The notes beneath the pieces are model-generated. The model was not told the DNA's origin. It was given only the letters and a program-made list of their open reading frames with translations, and ran no database searches. The position numbers were made by a program, and so were the translations under genes. Shown piece after piece: positions 1 through 8,174 of a stretch of 64,000 bases of DNA. Position 1 is the first letter of the stretch, and the number at the start of each line of letters is the position of its first letter. Origin of the DNA: GCA-2683135 sp964507445 (GTDB lineage: Bacteria; Planctomycetota; GCA-002687715); the NCBI GenBank assembly GCA_964507445.1, contig CAZDQF010000007.1, positions 124,001-188,000 of the forward strand. Reading direction: 5' to 3'.

Positions 1-117
1 GCTTGCCGCGACAGGGTTTGCCAGTTAGGGTCCTGCCGATCAGGTCGGTGCCCGTTGACCCGTCACGGTAGGGGCTGGATCGGCCGCAAACCCAAGTGCA
101 AGAGGGCGATCGCAGAC

Positions 118-870
118 ATGGCTGGTCATTCCAAATGGGCCAACATCCAGCACCGCAAGGGGGCTCAGGACAAGAAGCGCGCGAAGATCTTCTCCAAGTG
201 CTCCAAGGTGATCATGTCCGCCGTCAAGCAGGGCGGCCCCGACCCGGACATGAACCTCACCCTGCGCTACGCCATCGACAAGGCCCGGCAGGTGAACATG
301 CCCCGGGACAACATCGAGCGTGCCATCAAGGCGGCTCAGGGTGCCGAGGGCAACGACAACTACGAGGAGGTGATGTACGAGGGCTACGGGCCCAGCGGCG
401 TCGCCTTCATGGTCCAGGCCCTGACGGACAACCGGAACCGGACCGCCCCGGAGCTGCGGAAGATCTTCGAGAAGGCCGGCGGCAAGCTCGGCACCAGCGG
501 CTCCGTGGCTCATCAGTTCGAGCGCAAGTCGTTCTTCACCGTGCCCCGGGAGGCCGCCGACGAAGACCGCATGATGGAGGTCGCCCTGGAGTGCGGGGCC
601 GACGACATCGCGGGGGAGGGCGACATCTGGGAGATCACCGGCGCCCCGGACGTGTTCTCCGACATCCGTGACGGCCTGATCGCTGCCGGGCTCGAGGCGC
701 GCAGTTCAGAGGTGGCGATGCTCCCCTCGGTCATGATCGAGGTCGGCGAGGAGGGCCTGGCGACCAAGATCCTGAAGCTCATGGATGTGCTCGACGACCA
801 TGACGACGTGGACCGCATCTTCAGCAACGCGGACATCCCGGACGAGGTCATGGAGAAGGTCGTCTCCTGA
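118..870 (+). CDS. yebC: YebC/PmpR family (TACO1-like) protein
   Basis: This 250-residue protein opens with the family signature MAGHSKWANIQHRK and keeps the usual length and three-domain layout, with an acidic C-terminus. YebC/TACO1 proteins act as DNA-binding regulators in some bacteria and promote translation of polyproline stretches in others; the sequence alone does not decide which applies here. I chose the ATG at 118 because the conserved family N-terminus begins exactly there, although the frame stays open upstream to position 55. The MoxR gene starts 26 bp downstream on the same strand, so the two may be co-transcribed. The family call is secure. Confidence 0.95.
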   Translation: MAGHSKWANIQHRKGAQDKKRAKIFSKCSKVIMSAVKQGGPDPDMNLTLRYAIDKARQVNMPRDNIERAIKAAQGAEGNDNYEEVMYEGYGPSGVAFMVQALTDNRNRTAPELRKIFEKAGGKLGTSGSVAHQFERKSFFTVPREAADEDRMMEVALECGADDIAGEGDIWEITGAPDVFSDIRDGLIAAGLEARSSEVAMLPSVMIEVGEEGLATKILKLMDVLDDHDDVDRIFSNADIPDEVMEKVVS

Positions 871-896
871 AGACCTCGGGAGAGCAGCGCATCGGT

Positions 897-1832
897 ATGG
901 ACCACGGTCGAGCGTGCGAGGCGCTGCAGGGACTCCGTAGCAACATCGGCCGGGTCTTCGTCGGCGCCGCGGAGGTCGTTGATCACCTGTTGGTGGGGCT
1001 GCTGACCGGTGGGCATGTCCTGATCCAGGACGTGCCGGGGGTGGGGAAGACGACCCTGGCCCGGGCCCTGGCGAGGAGCCTCGACTGCTCCTTTCGCCGC
1101 ATTCAGTTCACGCCGGATCTGCTGCCTTCCGACGTGACCGGGGTCTCCATCTACGACCCTCGCTCCGGCGCGTTTCGTTTCGTCGAGGGGCCGGTGTTCG
1201 CCAGCGTGGTGCTGGCGGATGAGATCAACCGGACCCCGCCACGGACCCAGGCCGCGTTGCTCGAGGCCATGAGCGAGGAGCAGGTCTCCGTGGACGGCGA
1301 AGCCCGGCCGTTGCCGGCCCCGTTCATCGTCCTGGCGACCATGAATCCCCTGGAGCACCACGGCACCTACGACCTGCCCGAGAGCCAGCTCGACCGGTTC
1401 CTCCTGCGCCTGCAGATCGGGTACCCGGATCGGGAGGGTGAGCGTCGGATCTTCCAGGACCAGAAGACCGGTCACCCGCTGCACACCCTCACTCCGGTGC
1501 TCACCACGGACGACGTGCTGGCGTTGCAGGGGGTCTGTCGGGACATGCGCTTCGAGGCCTCCTTGGAGGACTACGTCCTCGACATCATCGCTGCGACCCG
1601 CCAGCATCCGGAGGTGCTGCTCGGGGCCAGTCCGCGGGCGACCCTCGCGTTGTCCCGAGCGGCCCAGGCGCGTGCCTTGCTCGCGGGGCGGCAGTTCGTG
1701 ATCCCCGACGACATCAAGGAGATGGCGGCGCCCGTCCTCGCGCACCGCCTGGGCGTCCGTAACCCCGCGGGGGCGGGAGGAGGCGACGACCTGGTGCAGG
1801 AGCTCCTGGCCTCCGTGTCCGTGCCCCGGTGA
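897..1832 (+). CDS. MoxR-family AAA+ ATPase
   Basis: This 311-residue AAA+ ATPase carries a Walker A (VPGVGKTTLA, about residues 43-52), a Walker B with the family-specific continuation (LADEINRTPPRTQAALLEAM, about 106-125) and a sensor-1 region (LATMNP). MoxR ATPases are chaperone-like and usually sit beside DUF58 and von Willebrand A domain genes that they help to mature. Neither partner is present here: the next gene is convergent and ends 9 bp away. The partner genes may lie elsewhere or be absent. The family assignment is firm, but the substrate cannot be told from this window. Confidence 0.93.
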   Translation: MDHGRACEALQGLRSNIGRVFVGAAEVVDHLLVGLLTGGHVLIQDVPGVGKTTLARALARSLDCSFRRIQFTPDLLPSDVTGVSIYDPRSGAFRFVEGPVFASVVLADEINRTPPRTQAALLEAMSEEQVSVDGEARPLPAPFIVLATMNPLEHHGTYDLPESQLDRFLLRLQIGYPDREGERRIFQDQKTGHPLHTLTPVLTTDDVLALQGVCRDMRFEASLEDYVLDIIAATRQHPEVLLGASPRATLALSRAAQARALLAGRQFVIPDDIKEMAAPVLAHRLGVRNPAGAGGGDDLVQELLASVSVPR

Positions 1833-1841
1833 CGGTGTCGC

Positions 1842-2447
1842 TCAGGGGGAGCGGCGTCGCGCCTCTTTGAGATAGGACTCCATCTCGGCACCTATCTCGG
1901 TGTTGGAGATCCCCAGGATGCGCCAGCCGCTCTCGAATTCGGCGCGGTACACCTCGCCGGAGGCGAGGGTGGGGTCTTCCCGGATCGCGGCCCCCAGACC
2001 CTGTCCCGGGCGCAGGCGGACGCGACGGGGGGGCCGTCCGTCCTTGAAGGTGGCCCAGGCCGTGGTCTGGAGCACCAGGTAGACGGTCTCCGAGAGCTCC
2101 GCGCCGGAGACCTGCACGTCCGCCAGCCAGGGTCGGCCGGGTCGGTAGACGGCGTCATCGATGCTGATGTCCTCGATCTTCCCGACCTTGGTCTCCAGCT
2201 CTCCCACCACGTCCTCCATGAAGGTGTGGATGGTGGCGACGTCGATCTTCTCCCGCTCCACGAGCTCGTCGGAGAGGCAGAGCATGATGTGGTAGGCCTC
2301 CTCGCGCTCCAGGGCTTGCCGGAAGTACTCCAGGCAGCTCTCCGGCGTCCTGAAATCCCACTCCCCGTAGCGTTTCAGGTCCGGTTCAGGCGGGCAGGAG
2401 CAGCTCGCGGCGAGGAGCGGCGCCAGGCAGAGGATCAAGCGGGTCAT
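1842..2447 (-). CDS. Putative lipoprotein of unknown function
   Basis: This 201-residue protein starts with a short hydrophobic leader (MTRLILCLAPLLAASC) whose last residues look like a lipobox, so it is probably processed by signal peptidase II and lipid-anchored. I placed the start at the ATG at 2447, directly before the leader, although the frame is open further upstream. The mature part is charged. It holds a helical segment rich in Glu and Arg (about residues 28-70) and a C-terminal part that resembles a small mixed alpha/beta fold of the SnoaL/DUF4878 sort; this is only an impression. I do not recognise the family. It is convergent with the MoxR gene and divergent from the pilus ATPase cluster. 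Confidence 0.75.
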   Translation of the reverse strand: MTRLILCLAPLLAASCSCPPEPDLKRYGEWDFRTPESCLEYFRQALEREEAYHIMLCLSDELVEREKIDVATIHTFMEDVVGELETKVGKIEDISIDDAVYRPGRPWLADVQVSGAELSETVYLVLQTTAWATFKDGRPPRRVRLRPGQGLGAAIREDPTLASGEVYRAEFESGWRILGISNTEIGAEMESYLKEARRRSP

Positions 2448-2545
2448 CGGAATCTCCCAGGCAGCGGCGAGGGTAAGCGGTGGTCGTTGGCCCGGAAAGA
2501 GCGGCGATCCTCCGACGGCACCTTTTTCTTGCGGGGCGAGATCAG

Positions 2546-2551
2546 GATAAT
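2546..2551 (+). promoter_or_regulatory. Putative -10 element (GATAAT) of the pilus ATPase cluster
   Basis: GATAAT matches the sigma-70 -10 consensus at five of six positions and ends 9 bp before the ATG at 2561. There is no convincing -35 element and no well-placed Shine-Dalgarno sequence, so transcription would begin within a few bases of the start codon. It lies in the divergent gap between the lipoprotein gene and the pilus genes, where a promoter is expected. Confidence 0.4.
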
Positions 2552-2560
2552 GGCGCACCC

Positions 2561-4264
2561 ATGGCTGAGACAGGCAAGACGGGACCCCGGAAGCTGGTCG
2601 GCGAGATCCTCCGCGCCGCGGGCGTCATCGACGAGACGCAGCTGCAGGACGCGCTCAAGTACCAGGCGGAGACAGGGCTCAAGATCGGCGAGTGCCTCGT
2701 CCGGCTCGGCCACTGCCGCCCGGAGGACCTGTCCCGGGCGCTGGCGAGGCAGACCGGCATGCCCTTCGTCGACGTCCGCAAGGGGCGCATCAACGACGAC
2801 GTGATCGCCACCATCCCGAAGGAGGTGGCGGAAGAGCACAACGTGCTGCCGGTGAAGATCGAGGCGCCGGGGAAGGTCATCCTCGCGGTCACGGACCCCC
2901 TCGCGGTCTACAACCTGGAGCACCTGAAGTTCATCCTCGGCATCGAGTTTCGTTGCGCCCTCACCACCGAGGAGGCCATGGTCTCGGCCCTCGAGACCTA
3001 CTACGGCCTGAACAAGAAGGACGCGGCGACGGTGGGCGACGCGGCCCGCCGCGTGGGAGGTGAGGGAGAGGCGTCGGCGGATGACGCTCCCATCATCCGG
3101 CTCGTCCAGAACCTGTTCGACGACGCAGCCCGGGCGCGGGCCTCGGACATCCACGTGGAGCCCTTCGCCGATCGGGTCCGCGTCCGGTTGCGGGTGGACG
3201 GCGTCTGCCGCGTCGTGGACGACCTGCCGAAGGCTGTCCAGGGGGCCGTGTTGTCGCGGCTCAAGATCATGGCGGACATGGACATCGCCGAGAAGCGGAA
3301 GCCCCTGGACGGCCGCATCAACATCGTGGCTCACGACAAGGAGCTGGATGTCCGCGTCTCCGCCCTGCCGGGGACCCACGGCCAGAGCATCGTCATGCGC
3401 TTGCTGGACAAGCAGGAGGGGCTGGTGAGCCTGTCCCGTCTCGGGTTCGTGGGCGAGGACCTGGATCGGTTCAACAAGGTGATCAAGCGTCCCAACGGCA
3501 TCTTCCTGGTGACCGGCCCTACCGGGTCCGGCAAGACCACGACCCTGTACGCGGCCCTGCAGGAGTTGAACCGGCCTGACGTGAAGATCATCACCGCCGA
3601 GAACCCCGTGGAGTACCACCTGCCGGGGGTCAACCAGTGCCAGGTGCATCACCAGATCGGCCTGGACTTCGCGCGGATCCTGCGCGCCATGCTGCGTCAG
3701 GCGCCCAACATCATCCTGGTGGGCGAGATCCGCGACCAGGAGACCGCGTCCATCGCCATCCAGGCGGCGCTGACCGGGCACCTGGTGTTCTCCACGTTGC
3801 ACACCAACGACGCGTCGTCCGCCCTCACACGGCTCATCGACATGGGCGTGGCGCCTTTCCTGGTCAGCTCGTCCGTGGCCGCGGTGATGGCGCAGCGGCT
3901 GGTGCGTCGGCTCTGCTCTCGTTGCAAGGAGGCCCACACCCCGACCGCCACCGAGCTGGAGTCCGTGGGGCTCCCCGCGGGTCTGGTGGAGGGGACGACC
4001 GTCTACCGGGCGGTGGGCTGCGACCACTGCAGGCGGACCGGCTACTCCGGGCGCATCGGGATCTTCGAGCTCCTGGAGATGAGCCCGGACCTGCGTGAGG
4101 CGGTGTTTACCAATGAGGCGACGGGTCGTCTGCGGGAGATCGCCATCTCCTCCGGCGGCATGCGCAGCCTGCGGGCGGACGGCCACCGCAAGATCCTCGA
4201 CGGGACCACGTCCATCGAGGAGATCATGCGGGTGCTGTCCAAGGAGCTCGCGATGATCGGCTGA
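2561..4264 (+). CDS. Type IV pilus assembly / type II secretion ATPase, PilB/GspE-like (copy 1)
   Basis: This 567-residue ATPase has an N-terminal MshEN-type domain (about residues 10-150) followed by a GspE/PilB motor domain. Visible motifs are Walker A GPTGSGKTTT (about 319-328), an Asp-box region, Walker B ILVGEIRDQE, the His-box STLHTNDA, and a tetracysteine zinc site (CSRC and CDHC) in the C-terminal half. PilB/GspE hexamers drive polymerisation of pilins or pseudopilins at the inner membrane. I chose ATG 2561 because the MshEN domain begins right after it. It is the first of four collinear machinery genes. A second PilB-like gene follows after pilT, so the cluster may serve two machines or a heteromeric motor. 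Confidence 0.93.
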   Translation: MAETGKTGPRKLVGEILRAAGVIDETQLQDALKYQAETGLKIGECLVRLGHCRPEDLSRALARQTGMPFVDVRKGRINDDVIATIPKEVAEEHNVLPVKIEAPGKVILAVTDPLAVYNLEHLKFILGIEFRCALTTEEAMVSALETYYGLNKKDAATVGDAARRVGGEGEASADDAPIIRLVQNLFDDAARARASDIHVEPFADRVRVRLRVDGVCRVVDDLPKAVQGAVLSRLKIMADMDIAEKRKPLDGRINIVAHDKELDVRVSALPGTHGQSIVMRLLDKQEGLVSLSRLGFVGEDLDRFNKVIKRPNGIFLVTGPTGSGKTTTLYAALQELNRPDVKIITAENPVEYHLPGVNQCQVHHQIGLDFARILRAMLRQAPNIILVGEIRDQETASIAIQAALTGHLVFSTLHTNDASSALTRLIDMGVAPFLVSSSVAAVMAQRLVRRLCSRCKEAHTPTATELESVGLPAGLVEGTTVYRAVGCDHCRRTGYSGRIGIFELLEMSPDLREAVFTNEATGRLREIAISSGGMRSLRADGHRKILDGTTSIEEIMRVLSKELAMIG

Positions 4265-4298
4265 GGCGACGACGCCGACAGCGGAAGGAATCGACCAC

Positions 4299-5348
4299 AT
4301 GGACATGTCCACCCTCCTCAGCGCCTGCGTGCAGCACTCGGCCTCGGACCTCCACATCCGGGTCAACCTCAAGCCGAGCCTGCGCGTTGCGGGCCGCATC
4401 AGGGCGCTCGAAGGCAACGTCGTCGTCGCGGAGCACTCGGAGGCGCTCATGCGCGAGGTGCTGCCTCAGCGCCTCGCTGATGAACTGGAGGAGACCGGCG
4501 CCGCTGACTTCGGCTACTCCTTCGAGGGCGGCGTCCGCTTCCGTATCAACGCCTTCAAGGAGAAGAGCGGGTACGGCATCGTCTGCCGGAGGATCCCGCA
4601 GGAGATCCTGTCCTTCGACGAGATCGGCCTGCCGGAGGCCGTGCAGGACCTGCTGACCCGTCCGCGCGGGCTGATCCTGGTGACCGGCCCGACGGGCTCG
4701 GGAAAGACCACCACCCTGGCGACCATGGTGGACGAGGTGAACCGGTCCCACGAGAAGCACATCGTCACCATCGAAGACCCCATCGAGTACTACCACGACC
4801 ACAAGCGCAGCGTCATCAGTCAGCGTGAGGTGGGCGTGCACACGTCCTCCTTCGCCGAGGCCATGCGCCGCGCGCTGCGCCAGGACCCGGACGTCATCCT
4901 GCTGGGTGAGATGCGCGACTACGAGACCATCTCCACGGCGATCACCGCGGCGGAGACGGGGCACCTGGTGTTCGGCACGCTCCACACGACGGGCTCGGCC
5001 CGGACCGTGGACCGGATCATCGACTCGTTCCCCAAGGACCAGCAGGAGCAGGTCCGGACCCAGCTGGCCCTCTCCATCGTCGCGGTCATCTCCCAGCTCC
5101 TGATCCCCAAGAAGTCGGGAGGCGTGGTGGCCGCGTTCGAGGTCATGATCAACACCTCCGCCATCGAGAACCACATCCGCAAGGGAGAGACCTACAAGAT
5201 CACCAGCGACATCCAGACCGGCAAGAAGCGGGGGATGCTGCTGCTCGACGATCACCTGCTAAAGCTCGCTCGCGACGGCGTGATCACCACGGAGACGGCG
5301 TTGGAGTTCGCGCAGGACCGCGTGGAAATGAGGACCCGGATCGCATGA
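4299..5348 (+). CDS. pilT: Type IV pilus retraction ATPase, PilT-like
   Basis: This 349-residue protein has PilT length and architecture: an N-terminal PAS-like domain (ASDLHIRVNLKPSLRV), Walker A GPTGSGKTTT (about residues 128-137), Asp-box, Walker B ILLGEMRDYETI and His-box GTLHTTGSA. The C-terminal AIENHIRKGETYKI resembles the PilT-specific AIRNLIREGK helix needed for retraction. It lacks the MshEN domain and the zinc site of its neighbours. A GGAAGGA ribosome-binding site lies before ATG 4299. Its last four bases overlap the start of the next ATPase. PilT normally powers pilus disassembly, which supports a pilus with twitching capacity rather than only a secretion system. Confidence 0.93.
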   Translation: MDMSTLLSACVQHSASDLHIRVNLKPSLRVAGRIRALEGNVVVAEHSEALMREVLPQRLADELEETGAADFGYSFEGGVRFRINAFKEKSGYGIVCRRIPQEILSFDEIGLPEAVQDLLTRPRGLILVTGPTGSGKTTTLATMVDEVNRSHEKHIVTIEDPIEYYHDHKRSVISQREVGVHTSSFAEAMRRALRQDPDVILLGEMRDYETISTAITAAETGHLVFGTLHTTGSARTVDRIIDSFPKDQQEQVRTQLALSIVAVISQLLIPKKSGGVVAAFEVMINTSAIENHIRKGETYKITSDIQTGKKRGMLLLDDHLLKLARDGVITTETALEFAQDRVEMRTRIA

Positions 5349-7021
5349 GCGAGCAACGCAAACTGCTTGGTCAGGTGCTCAAGGAGCAGCGCGCCTGCCA
5401 CCAGGGCCAGATCCAGGAGGCGTTGGCGGCCCAGCGCGACAAGGGCGGTCAGATCGGCCAGATCCTCATCGAGCTCGGGCACCTGACCCCGGACGCCCTG
5501 CTGCGCGGCCTGGCCGAGCAGGCGGGCATGCCCACGGTGGATCTGAAGGCCGTGGAGGTGGCGGATCAGGTGCTGGAGAAGGTGGACCCCCAGACGGCCC
5601 AGGCCTTCCGCGTCGTGCCCTACCAGATCGACGGTAACGAGCTGCACGTGGCCCTCGCCGACCCCATGAACACCTCGATCCTCGACGACCTGGGGTTCAT
5701 GACGGGCATGACGGTGAAGGGGGCCCTCGGCGACGAGGCGGCCATCGACGAGATCATCCGCAAGCGGTACGCCCAGGAGGAGGACCTGGACTCGCTGCTG
5801 GACAACCTGGAGTCGGAGGCCTCGTCCATCGACGACGCCGACGCCCTGGCGCGCTCCACGCCGGTGGTGCGTCTCCTGAATCACATCCTCTTCGCGGCCA
5901 TCCGGGACCGCTCCAGCGACATCCACCTGGAGCCCTTCGAGGGCGAGTTCAAGATCCGCTACCGGGTCGACGGCACCCTGTTCGAGCTCCGGTCGCCGCC
6001 CAAGCACCTGGCGGAGGCGCTGATCTCCCGGGTCAAGGTGCTCGCCAACCTGGACATCGCGGAGCAGCGGATCCCTCAGGACGGTCGCATCGACCTGCTG
6101 GTGGGCGGGCGTCAGGTGGACATCCGTGTCTCGACTCTGCCCACCATGGGCGGCGAATCCTGCGTCATGCGCGTGCTGGACCGCAGCGTCGTCAGCCTGG
6201 ACATCGAGAACCTGGGGCTCCGTTCGGAGGACATGGCGCGTCTCAAGGACCTCATCGATCGTCCCCATGGGATCGTCCTGGTCACGGGGCCCACGGGCTC
6301 CGGGAAGACCACCACCCTCTACTCGTGCCTCAACGCGATCAACGATGAGGGCATCAAGATCATCACCACCGAGGACCCGGTGGAGTACGACCTGGACGGC
6401 ATCATCCAGGTGCAGGTGAACGAGGAGATCGACGTCACCTACGGCGCGTGCCTCCGCTCCATCCTGCGTCAGGACCCGGACAAGATCCTCGTCGGCGAGA
6501 TCCGTGACCAGGAGACCGCCACCATCGCCGTGGAGGCGGCCCTCACCGGGCACCTCGTGTTTTCCACGCTCCACACCAACGACGCCCCGTCCGCCATCAC
6601 CCGACTCGTGGACATCGGCGTGCCCGCCTATCTGGCCGCGGCCACCCTGGAGGCGGTGGTCGCCCAGCGGCTGGTCCGTAAGATCTGCGACCAGTGCCGG
6701 GAGTGGGCGCCCCCGTCGGACGAGGTCATCTTCGAGCTGGGGCTGACCCGGGACGTGGTCGGCGACAAGCAGTTCGCGTTCGGGCGGGGTTGCGACCTGT
6801 GCCACGGCACGGGATACAGGGGGCGGATGGCCTTGTTCGAGATCATGGTGATGAACGACACCCTCGCCTCCTTGCTGGTCAAGAACGCGTCCCTGCAGTC
6901 GTTTCGGGATCAGGCCCGGGAGTTCGGTATGCGCAGCCTGCGGGATTCGGGCGTCCTCGCGGTGTTCGACGGCTTGACCAGCCCGGAAGAGATCGTCAGG
7001 GAGACCCTCGCCACCTGGTGA
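5345..7021 (+). CDS. Type IV pilus assembly / type II secretion ATPase, PilB/GspE-like (copy 2)
   Basis: This 558-residue paralogue of the protein at 2561 has the same order: MshEN domain (about residues 5-150), motor domain with Walker A GPTGSGKTTT (about 318-327), Walker B ILVGEIRDQETA, His-box STLHTNDA, and zinc-site CDQC and CDLC pairs. The start ATG at 5345 overlaps the pilT stop by four bases, indicating translational coupling. The last residues before the stop are followed by a TATAAT hexamer and the pilC-like gene. With two complete PilB-like motors around one PilT, one copy may drive a second machine or respond to a different ligand through its MshEN domain. Confidence 0.92.
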   Translation: MSEQRKLLGQVLKEQRACHQGQIQEALAAQRDKGGQIGQILIELGHLTPDALLRGLAEQAGMPTVDLKAVEVADQVLEKVDPQTAQAFRVVPYQIDGNELHVALADPMNTSILDDLGFMTGMTVKGALGDEAAIDEIIRKRYAQEEDLDSLLDNLESEASSIDDADALARSTPVVRLLNHILFAAIRDRSSDIHLEPFEGEFKIRYRVDGTLFELRSPPKHLAEALISRVKVLANLDIAEQRIPQDGRIDLLVGGRQVDIRVSTLPTMGGESCVMRVLDRSVVSLDIENLGLRSEDMARLKDLIDRPHGIVLVTGPTGSGKTTTLYSCLNAINDEGIKIITTEDPVEYDLDGIIQVQVNEEIDVTYGACLRSILRQDPDKILVGEIRDQETATIAVEAALTGHLVFSTLHTNDAPSAITRLVDIGVPAYLAAATLEAVVAQRLVRKICDQCREWAPPSDEVIFELGLTRDVVGDKQFAFGRGCDLCHGTGYRGRMALFEIMVMNDTLASLLVKNASLQSFRDQAREFGMRSLRDSGVLAVFDGLTSPEEIVRETLATW

Positions 7022-7025
7022 GGCG

Positions 7026-7031
7026 TATAAT
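7026..7031 (+). promoter_or_regulatory. Consensus -10 hexamer directly before pilC-like gene
   Basis: A perfect TATAAT lies exactly 6 bp before ATG 7038, so a transcript starting 6-7 bases downstream would begin at the start codon. No -35 element and no suitably spaced Shine-Dalgarno sequence are visible. It sits in the 16-bp gap between the second PilB-like gene and pilC, giving a possible internal promoter for a leaderless mRNA. Confidence 0.5.
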
Positions 7032-7037
7032 CCAGCC

Positions 7038-8174
7038 ATGCCTCAGAAGCTGCGAAAGCGCAGGGAGAAGCTAGCGCAGGCCGCGTCGGCTCAGCAACCC
7101 TCGGCGGCGGCTCCCCGCCGGAAGGGCCGGGGCCGCAAGGTCTCCAGGACCGCCAAGACTTCGTTCACCAGCCAGCTGGCGACCTTGCAGGACGCCGGGC
7201 TCCCGATCGTCCGGAGCCTCAAGGTGCTGGAGGGGCAGATGCCCGACGGTCCGTTGAAGACCGTCACCCTCGAAGTGGCGGAGGAGGTGGAGAGCGGCTC
7301 CAGCCTGTCCGAGGCCATGGCCAAGCACCCGGTCATCTTCGACGACCTCTACGTGAACATGGTCAAGGCCGGGGAGACCTCCGGCGCCCTCACCGCCATC
7401 TTCAATCGCCTGGCGGAGTTCATGGAGAAGACGGAGGCCCTCATCCGCAAGATCCGGGGCGCCATGATCTACCCCATCGTGGTGCTGATGGTGGCGGTGG
7501 GCATCCTCACGTTCATCATGGTCCAGGTGGTGCCTCAGTTCGAGGACACCTTCCGTCAGCTCGGCGGAGAGCTGCCGGCGCTGACCCAGGCGCTCATCAG
7601 CACCTCGCGCTGGATGGTGGACAACGTCCTGCTGCTGCTGTTGATCCCCGTGTTCGTGTGGGGGATCTTCAAGCTGGTCGCCATGACCGCCGGCGGCAAG
7701 CGCTTCCTGCACAGCCGGAACCTGCGCCGCCCGCTGTTCGGTCCCATCGTCCTGCAGTCCCATGTGGCCCGTTTCTGTCGCACCCTGGCGACCCTCTCGT
7801 CATCCGGCGTGCCGCTCATGCGGTCCCTCGAGATCTGCGGCGAGGCCACCCGTAACGTGGTCATGCGGAGCGCCATCGACGAGGTGCGGGAGGCCGTGCG
7901 AGAGGGCGAGCCCATGGCGCGGCCCATGGGTGAGACGGGCGTGTTCGACGACATCGTGGTCAACATGGTGGACGTGGGCGAAGAGACCGGTGAGCTGGAT
8001 CGCATGCTCATGCGGATCGCGGACAACAACGAGGCGGACATCGACACCAAGGTCTCTGCGCTGGTCTCGATCCTGGAGCCGGTGCTGGTGGTGCTCATGG
8101 CCGGCGTGGTCGGGTTCATCGTCATCGCGCTGTTCCTGCCGCTGCTCAAGATCCGGGAGATGCTCGGAAAATAG
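7038..8174 (+). CDS. Type IV pilus / type II secretion inner-membrane platform protein, PilC/GspF-like
   Basis: This 378-residue protein has a basic cytoplasmic N-terminus and two GspF-type helical domains (about residues 40-165 and 245-365). Each contains the pattern of an F-x-x-Q-L or F-C-R-T-L start and a G-E-x-[ST]-G core (KAGETSGAL, VGEETGELD). Hydrophobic spans follow at about 140-170, 190-215 and 345-370. PilC/GspF is the polytopic platform that couples the cytoplasmic ATPases to pilin assembly. It directly follows the ATPases, which confirms a pilus or secretion cluster. No pilin, secretin, PilM-Q or prepilin peptidase gene is visible in the window. Its stop overlaps the GTG start of the histidine kinase. 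Confidence 0.92.
   Translation: MPQKLRKRREKLAQAASAQQPSAAAPRRKGRGRKVSRTAKTSFTSQLATLQDAGLPIVRSLKVLEGQMPDGPLKTVTLEVAEEVESGSSLSEAMAKHPVIFDDLYVNMVKAGETSGALTAIFNRLAEFMEKTEALIRKIRGAMIYPIVVLMVAVGILTFIMVQVVPQFEDTFRQLGGELPALTQALISTSRWMVDNVLLLLLIPVFVWGIFKLVAMTAGGKRFLHSRNLRRPLFGPIVLQSHVARFCRTLATLSSSGVPLMRSLEICGEATRNVVMRSAIDEVREAVREGEPMARPMGETGVFDDIVVNMVDVGEETGELDRMLMRIADNNEADIDTKVSALVSILEPVLVVLMAGVVGFIVIALFLPLLKIREMLGK

Noticed and set aside
1..117. Left edge of the window before yebC
   Set aside because: I looked for the end of an upstream gene, a promoter and an RNA. No frame or -10/-35 pair could be supported.
2444..4450. A 668-residue open frame on the minus strand
   Set aside because: It lies opposite the first PilB-like ATPase and overlaps several genes; no homology is visible.
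5252..7039. A 595-residue open frame on the minus strand
   Set aside because: It is antisense to the second PilB-like ATPase gene and contains no motif.
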